This document shows, piece by piece, positions 60,384-64,000 of a stretch of 64,000 nt of DNA. A program made the position numbers and the translations under genes. Under the pieces are notes generated by a model that ran no database searches, had not been told where the DNA came from, and saw only the letters and a list, made by a program, of their open reading frames with translations. This stretch comes from Enhydrobacter sp. (GTDB lineage: Bacteria; Pseudomonadota; Alphaproteobacteria; Reyranellales; Reyranellaceae). The stretch covers positions 1 through 64,000 of the forward strand of contig JAHCJV010000002.1 in the NCBI GenBank assembly GCA_026126105.1. The letters are read 5' to 3'. Each line of letters opens with the position of its first letter. The first letter of the stretch is position 1.

Positions 60384-63300
60384 GCGACGTGCTCGACGCA
60401 CTCCGCATGGCTGGTGAGGCACAACGCCTGGCCACCACACCCGGCCATTCCGCCTGGGTGGAGGCCAATGCCGGCACCGGCAAGACCAAGGTGCTGACCG
60501 ACCGGGTGACGCGCCTGCTGCTCAACGGTGTGCGGCCCGAGCGCATCCTCTGCCTCACTTTCACCAAGGCCGCGGCAGCGGAAATGCGCAACCGGCTGGC
60601 CGGCCAGCTCGGCCGCTGGGCGATGGCCGACGATGCGACGCTTGGCAAGGAGATCACCGCGCTGATCGACGAGGTCCCGCAAGCCGAGGAGCGCAGCTTG
60701 GCGCGTCGGCTGTTCGCGCGCGTGCTCGACGCGCCCGGCGGCATCAACATCCTCACCATCCATGCCTTCTGCCAAGCGCTGCTGAAGCGCTTCCCACTGG
60801 AGGGAGGTGTCACGCCGGGCTTCGAGGTGCTGGACGAGGCCGAAGCGACGACGCTGCTGCGGGCGGCACAGGACGAGCAGATCGAGGCGCTGGCGCGGAC
60901 CGACGCCCCGCAAGAATTGCGAACGGCGCTGGACACCGTCGCCCGCCGGATCTCGATCTCCGAGTATGCCGAGCTGATGAAGCGCCTGCTGGGCGAACGG
61001 GCCTGGCTGCTCGCCCGCTTGGGCAACGAGGCCGGCCTCAAGCGCCTCGCGCGCCGGCTGCGTCGGCGGCTGCAGTGTGAGCTCGAACCCGCCATTGACG
61101 AGCCGAGCCTGCGTGCCGCGGCGCGTGCGCTGATCGAGGCGGGCGGCAAGAGCGACGGCGCGCGCGGCGAGGCAATGGCCGCGTGGCTGGCGGCTGACAG
61201 CGATCGCGACGCATTGCTGCCGGCCTATCGTGCCGTGTTTTTCACGACCCAAGGCCAGGTTCGCAAGACTCTGGCCACCAAGCCCGCAATCAAGCGCCTG
61301 CCCGGAATCGAGGCGATCCTGACAGCCGAGGCCCAGCGGCTGGAATGCGCACGCGGTGTGGCGCTGGTCGAGCTCACGGTGGCGCTGCTGCGGCTCGGCC
61401 TCGACATCACCCAGCGCTATGCCGCGGCCAAGCGGCGCCGCGGCCGGCTCGACTACGATGACCTGATCGTCGCCACGCGCCGCTTGCTGGAAAGCGCCGA
61501 GAGCGCCTCTTGGGTGCTCTACAAGCTCGATGGCGGCATCGACCATGTGCTGGTCGACGAGGCGCAAGACACCAACCCGGACCAGTGGGAGGTGATCCGC
61601 CGTTTGACGGAGGAGTTCTTCGCCGGCGAAGGCTCGGTCGATCGAGATCGCACGATCTTCGTGGTCGGCGACACCAAGCAATCGATCTTCGGCTTCCAGC
61701 GTGCCGATCCGGCGAAGCTCGCCGAGATGCGCGATCTGTTCGGGGACAGGATCAGGGTCGCACGCAAGGGCTTCGAGCCGGTCAACCTTACTGTCTCCTT
61801 CCGCTCGACGCCCGCCGTACTCGACGCGGTCGATTGGGTGTTCGGCGAGGAAGCGGCCGCGAGCGGCCTCGCGCCCCCCGGCGACGTGAGCCACCAGCAC
61901 AGCCGCAAGCAGGATCCCGGTCGGGTCGAGCTCTGGCCGCTGGTCGCCGCCGAGAAGGTCGAGACCGACACGACCGCCGTCGAGCCGGCGGGCGGCGTGC
62001 TGACGCCGCCGCACCAGCGGCTGGCCCGGCTGATTGCCGTGCATGCCAAGGGCCTGATCGGCAAGGAACGGCGCGCCCGCAAGGGCGAGCTGCTGCATGA
62101 AGGCCACTTCATGGTGCTGGTGCGCCGGCGCAACGCGTTCGTGAATGCGCTGGTCCGCGAACTCAAGCGCGAGCAACTCCAGGTGGCCGGTGTCGACCGG
62201 CTGAATCTGGGCGAGGAGCTCGCCATCCAGGACCTGCTGGCGATGGCACGCTTCGCGCTGCTGCCGCAGGACGATCTCAACCTCGCCTGCCTCCTGAAGT
62301 CGCCGCTGGTCGGGCTCGACGAGGACAAGCTCTTTACCCTGGCGTGGAATCGCTCCGGCCATCTCTGGAGTGCGCTACGCCGCCGTGCGCACGAGCCGGA
62401 CTTCGCCGCGGCGAACGCGCAGCTGTCGCGCTGGCTCGCCCGTGCGGACTTCACAACGCCGTTCGACTTCTTCGCCGAAGCGCTGGGGCCCGAGCACGGC
62501 CGGCGGCGGCTGCTCGAACGGCTGGGCCGCGAGGCGTCCGATCCGATCGACGAGCTGCTGGCCCGCGCGCTGCAGTACCAGCGGGCCGAGGCGGGCTCGC
62601 TGCAGGGCTTCCTGCGCTGGTTCGAAGCGGGAGGCGGCGAGATCAAGCGCGACCTCGACGCAAACCGGCGGCAGGAAGTCCGCATTCTGACCGTGCATGC
62701 CTCGAAAGGCCTGCAGGCACCCATCGTCTACCTGCCGGACACCACCCGGGTGCCGCGCGACACCGACCGCTTGTTGGCCGCACGAGACGGCGAGACGCGG
62801 CTATGGCTGCCGCGCAGCGACGATGCGAACGAAGCCGCCCGTGCCTGGCGCGCCGAGGCGCGCGACCGTTCGTTGCAGGAGCAGAACCGCCTGCTTTATG
62901 TCGCCATGACGCGCGCCGAAGATCGCCTGTATGTCGGCGGCTGGATTGGCACGAAGAAGCAGGACGCCGGCTGCTGGTACGATCGCATCGCCGCCGGGCT
63001 CGCCGCCAGCATCGAAGGCGACAGTCTCGAGCCGCGGGTGCGGGCGGTTCCCAAGGTCTTCGACTTCACCGCGCAGCTTGGCGCCGCCGGCTGGGCGGGC
63101 GACGGCTATGAGCTGGTCAATGCCGGTCGCATCGTCGTGCCCGAGCAGCAGGAGCTGGCGCTGGAACCAATGGCGCGGCTCGAGTCCTGGGCGCGCGCCG
63201 CAGCACCCGGCGAGCCAAATCCACCCACGCCGCTGGCACCGTCACGACCGTTGCCTGACGAAGCGGTCCACGAGCCCCGGGCCTTCAGTCCGCTTGCCTC

Positions 63301-63826
63301 GGACGACCACAAGCGCTGGCAGCGCGGCCGACTTATGCATGAGCTGCTGCGCCACCTTCCGACGCTTCCGGCAGCGGATCGAGCTGCCGCCGCGCGTCGC
63401 TACCTTGGCCAAGCCGCCCATGGTCTTGACGAGCAGGAGATCGCGTCCTGGTCGGCCGAGGCTTTGGCCGTCATCCAGGCGCCTGCTTACCAGGCCTTGT
63501 TCGCGGAAGGCTCGAGCGCCGAGGTGCCGCTGATAGGTTCGATCCGGACGCCCGGGGGCGTTTTCACGGTGAGTGGTCAGGTCGACCGGCTCGCCGTCAC
63601 AAGCCGCGACGTGATGATCGTCGACTACAAGACCAATCGTCCACCGCCGGCTGACGCGAAAGACGTGGCGCTCACCTATCGTCGTCAGCTTGCGCTTTAC
63701 CGCGCGCTGCTCGCCGAAATCTATCCATCGCACACGGTGCGAGCTTTTCTGCTTTGGACGGCAACGCCGAAGTTGATGGAAGTCGATGCAGAAACGCTCG
63801 ACAGTTCAATGCCTTACACAGGGTGA
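60380..63826 (+). CDS. addA: Double-strand break repair helicase AddA
   Basis: 1148 residues. UvrD-type superfamily 1 helicase: Walker A WVEANAGTGKTKVLTDRV, motif Ia CLTFTKAAAAEM, Walker B HVLVDEAQDTNPDQWEV, motif III FVVGDTKQSIFGFQRA, motif V/VI RILTVHASKGLQAPIV and LLYVAMTRAEDRLYVGG. The C-terminal nuclease domain ends VDRLAVTSRDVMIVDYKTNR. It starts in the addB stop (ATGA). Start codons overlap from amgK through addA, a translationally coupled chain. Confidence 0.95.
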   Translation: MSDVLDALRMAGEAQRLATTPGHSAWVEANAGTGKTKVLTDRVTRLLLNGVRPERILCLTFTKAAAAEMRNRLAGQLGRWAMADDATLGKEITALIDEVPQAEERSLARRLFARVLDAPGGINILTIHAFCQALLKRFPLEGGVTPGFEVLDEAEATTLLRAAQDEQIEALARTDAPQELRTALDTVARRISISEYAELMKRLLGERAWLLARLGNEAGLKRLARRLRRRLQCELEPAIDEPSLRAAARALIEAGGKSDGARGEAMAAWLAADSDRDALLPAYRAVFFTTQGQVRKTLATKPAIKRLPGIEAILTAEAQRLECARGVALVELTVALLRLGLDITQRYAAAKRRRGRLDYDDLIVATRRLLESAESASWVLYKLDGGIDHVLVDEAQDTNPDQWEVIRRLTEEFFAGEGSVDRDRTIFVVGDTKQSIFGFQRADPAKLAEMRDLFGDRIRVARKGFEPVNLTVSFRSTPAVLDAVDWVFGEEAAASGLAPPGDVSHQHSRKQDPGRVELWPLVAAEKVETDTTAVEPAGGVLTPPHQRLARLIAVHAKGLIGKERRARKGELLHEGHFMVLVRRRNAFVNALVRELKREQLQVAGVDRLNLGEELAIQDLLAMARFALLPQDDLNLACLLKSPLVGLDEDKLFTLAWNRSGHLWSALRRRAHEPDFAAANAQLSRWLARADFTTPFDFFAEALGPEHGRRRLLERLGREASDPIDELLARALQYQRAEAGSLQGFLRWFEAGGGEIKRDLDANRRQEVRILTVHASKGLQAPIVYLPDTTRVPRDTDRLLAARDGETRLWLPRSDDANEAARAWRAEARDRSLQEQNRLLYVAMTRAEDRLYVGGWIGTKKQDAGCWYDRIAAGLAASIEGDSLEPRVRAVPKVFDFTAQLGAAGWAGDGYELVNAGRIVVPEQQELALEPMARLESWARAAAPGEPNPPTPLAPSRPLPDEAVHEPRAFSPLASDDHKRWQRGRLMHELLRHLPTLPAADRAAAARRYLGQAAHGLDEQEIASWSAEALAVIQAPAYQALFAEGSSAEVPLIGSIRTPGGVFTVSGQVDRLAVTSRDVMIVDYKTNRPPPADAKDVALTYRRQLALYRALLAEIYPSHTVRAFLLWTATPKLMEVDAETLDSSMPYTG

Positions 63827-63828
63827 CC

Positions 63829-63857
63829 TTGACTTGGCCCCACTCCGTTCCTAGCTT
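63829..63857 (+). promoter_or_regulatory. Probable trxA promoter
   Basis: TTGACT (63829-63834) and TAGCTT (63852-63857) are spaced by 17 bases, a good sigma70-type match just downstream of the addA stop. Transcription would start near 63864, giving a leader of about 50 bases before the trxA ATG. Confidence 0.55.
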
Positions 63858-63873
63858 TTGCCACAAGGGCGGC

Positions 63874-63905
63874 GCCGGTCCATCGACCGGCTCAACTGTT
63901 TTTTT
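63874..63905 (+). terminator. Hairpin with T-run in the trxA leader
   Basis: GCCGGTC (63874-63880), loop CATC, GACCGGC (63885-63891), then seven bases and a run of seven T (63899-63905). It lies after the addA stop and could end that transcript. It also lies downstream of the probable trxA promoter, so it would be transcribed as part of the trxA leader, 11 bases before the ATG. Confidence 0.45.
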
Positions 63906-63916
63906 GGAGACCCACG

Positions 63917-64000
63917 ATGACCGTCAAAGCGACCGACGCCTCCTTCGAGCAGGAAGTCCTGAAGTCCGACACGCCGGTGCTGGTCGATTTCTGGGCCGAG
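63917..64000 (+). CDS. trxA: Thioredoxin, 5' part only
   Basis: The first 28 codons, cut off by the end of the window: [20 protein letters not shown] followed by VLVDFWAE. This is the standard thioredoxin N-terminus, and the WCGPC active site would come next. GGAGA at 63906-63910 gives a good ribosome site. trxA after addA is a common alphaproteobacterial order. Confidence 0.9.
   Translation, partial: MTVKATDASFEQEVLKSDTPVLVDFWAE

Noticed and set aside
60329-62362. Long open frame (677 codons) on the minus strand inside addB/addA
   Set aside because: It is antisense to firmly identified AddA helicase motifs and shows only Gln/Arg/His/Ala-rich composition, typical of GC-rich shadow frames.

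Overview
The window is GC-rich, densely coded chromosomal DNA of an alphaproteobacterium. The evidence is the order pckA / hugZ-like / chvI-chvG / short hprK / rapZ / EIIA / HPr / ahcY / tsaE / amgK / murU / addB / addA / trxA, the order ileS-lspA-DUF3035 lipoprotein-M16-M16 protease, and the use of AddAB. The many acyl-CoA genes (two acyl-CoA dehydrogenases, MaoC hydratase, enoyl-CoA hydratase, two PaaI-like thioesterases, the phosphotransferase/DUF6285 pair) would suit a Rhodospirillales/Reyranella-like soil or water heterotroph. That genus-level guess is inference. No prophage, insertion sequence or CRISPR array was seen, and no stretch over 300 bases lacks a gene.

Layout. 1-6 kb: a ferredoxin-NADP reductase-like flavoprotein divergent from queF-queG (queuosine), a frameshifted small coiled-coil gene, tadA and an acyl-CoA dehydrogenase pair. 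6-9 kb: a tightly overlapping puuD-like / rluB-like / rsmD / histidine phosphatase operon. 9-21 kb, minus strand: mutL, pgi, the M16 protease pair, DUF3035 lipoprotein, lspA, ileS, a secreted PepSY-like protein, ribF and a MaoC hydratase. 21-27 kb: accessory metabolic genes, an ArsR and a LysR regulator, a TSUP exporter, and a low-GC orphan PD-(D/E)XK-like gene between two thioesterase genes. 27-29.4 kb: a small exosortase cassette. 29-39 kb: M20 hydrolase, enoyl-CoA hydratase, FAD oxidase, MBL-fold enzyme, tRNA-Gln, flavin reductase, CHAD protein, CobW GTPase, MFS transporter, OsmC. 39-49 kb: a GDT1-type Mn exporter behind a yybP-ykoY riboswitch, polA, GST, a Rieske oxygenase, a class III cyclase, pckA and a hugZ-like gene. 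49-64 kb: the ChvGI / PTS-regulatory / ahcY / cell-wall recycling / AddAB block, ending in the first 28 codons of trxA.

The most unusual element is the exosortase cassette at 27.7-29.3 kb. A compact exosortase with a Cys/Arg/His triad (C185, R231, H246) overlaps a gene for a small membrane-anchored partner. Divergent from it, 100 bp away, is an 80-residue protein with a signal peptide, only about 26 residues of mature chain with two cysteines, and a PEP-CTERM/VPLPA-like tail (APLP, hydrophobic stretch, five arginines). It looks like a self-contained sorting unit for a micro-protein, with no polysaccharide genes beside it. An inverted repeat lies between the divergent genes and a strong stem-loop lies behind the substrate gene.

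Other items worth attention: three ~90-bp dispersed palindromes (6.07, 22.78 and 26.01 kb); the Mn-type riboswitch; the ahcY terminator hairpin that contains the tsaE start codon; a hairpin plus T-run inside the trxA leader; an isolated perfect palindrome upstream of pckA; and a RapZ whose Walker A lysine is arginine.
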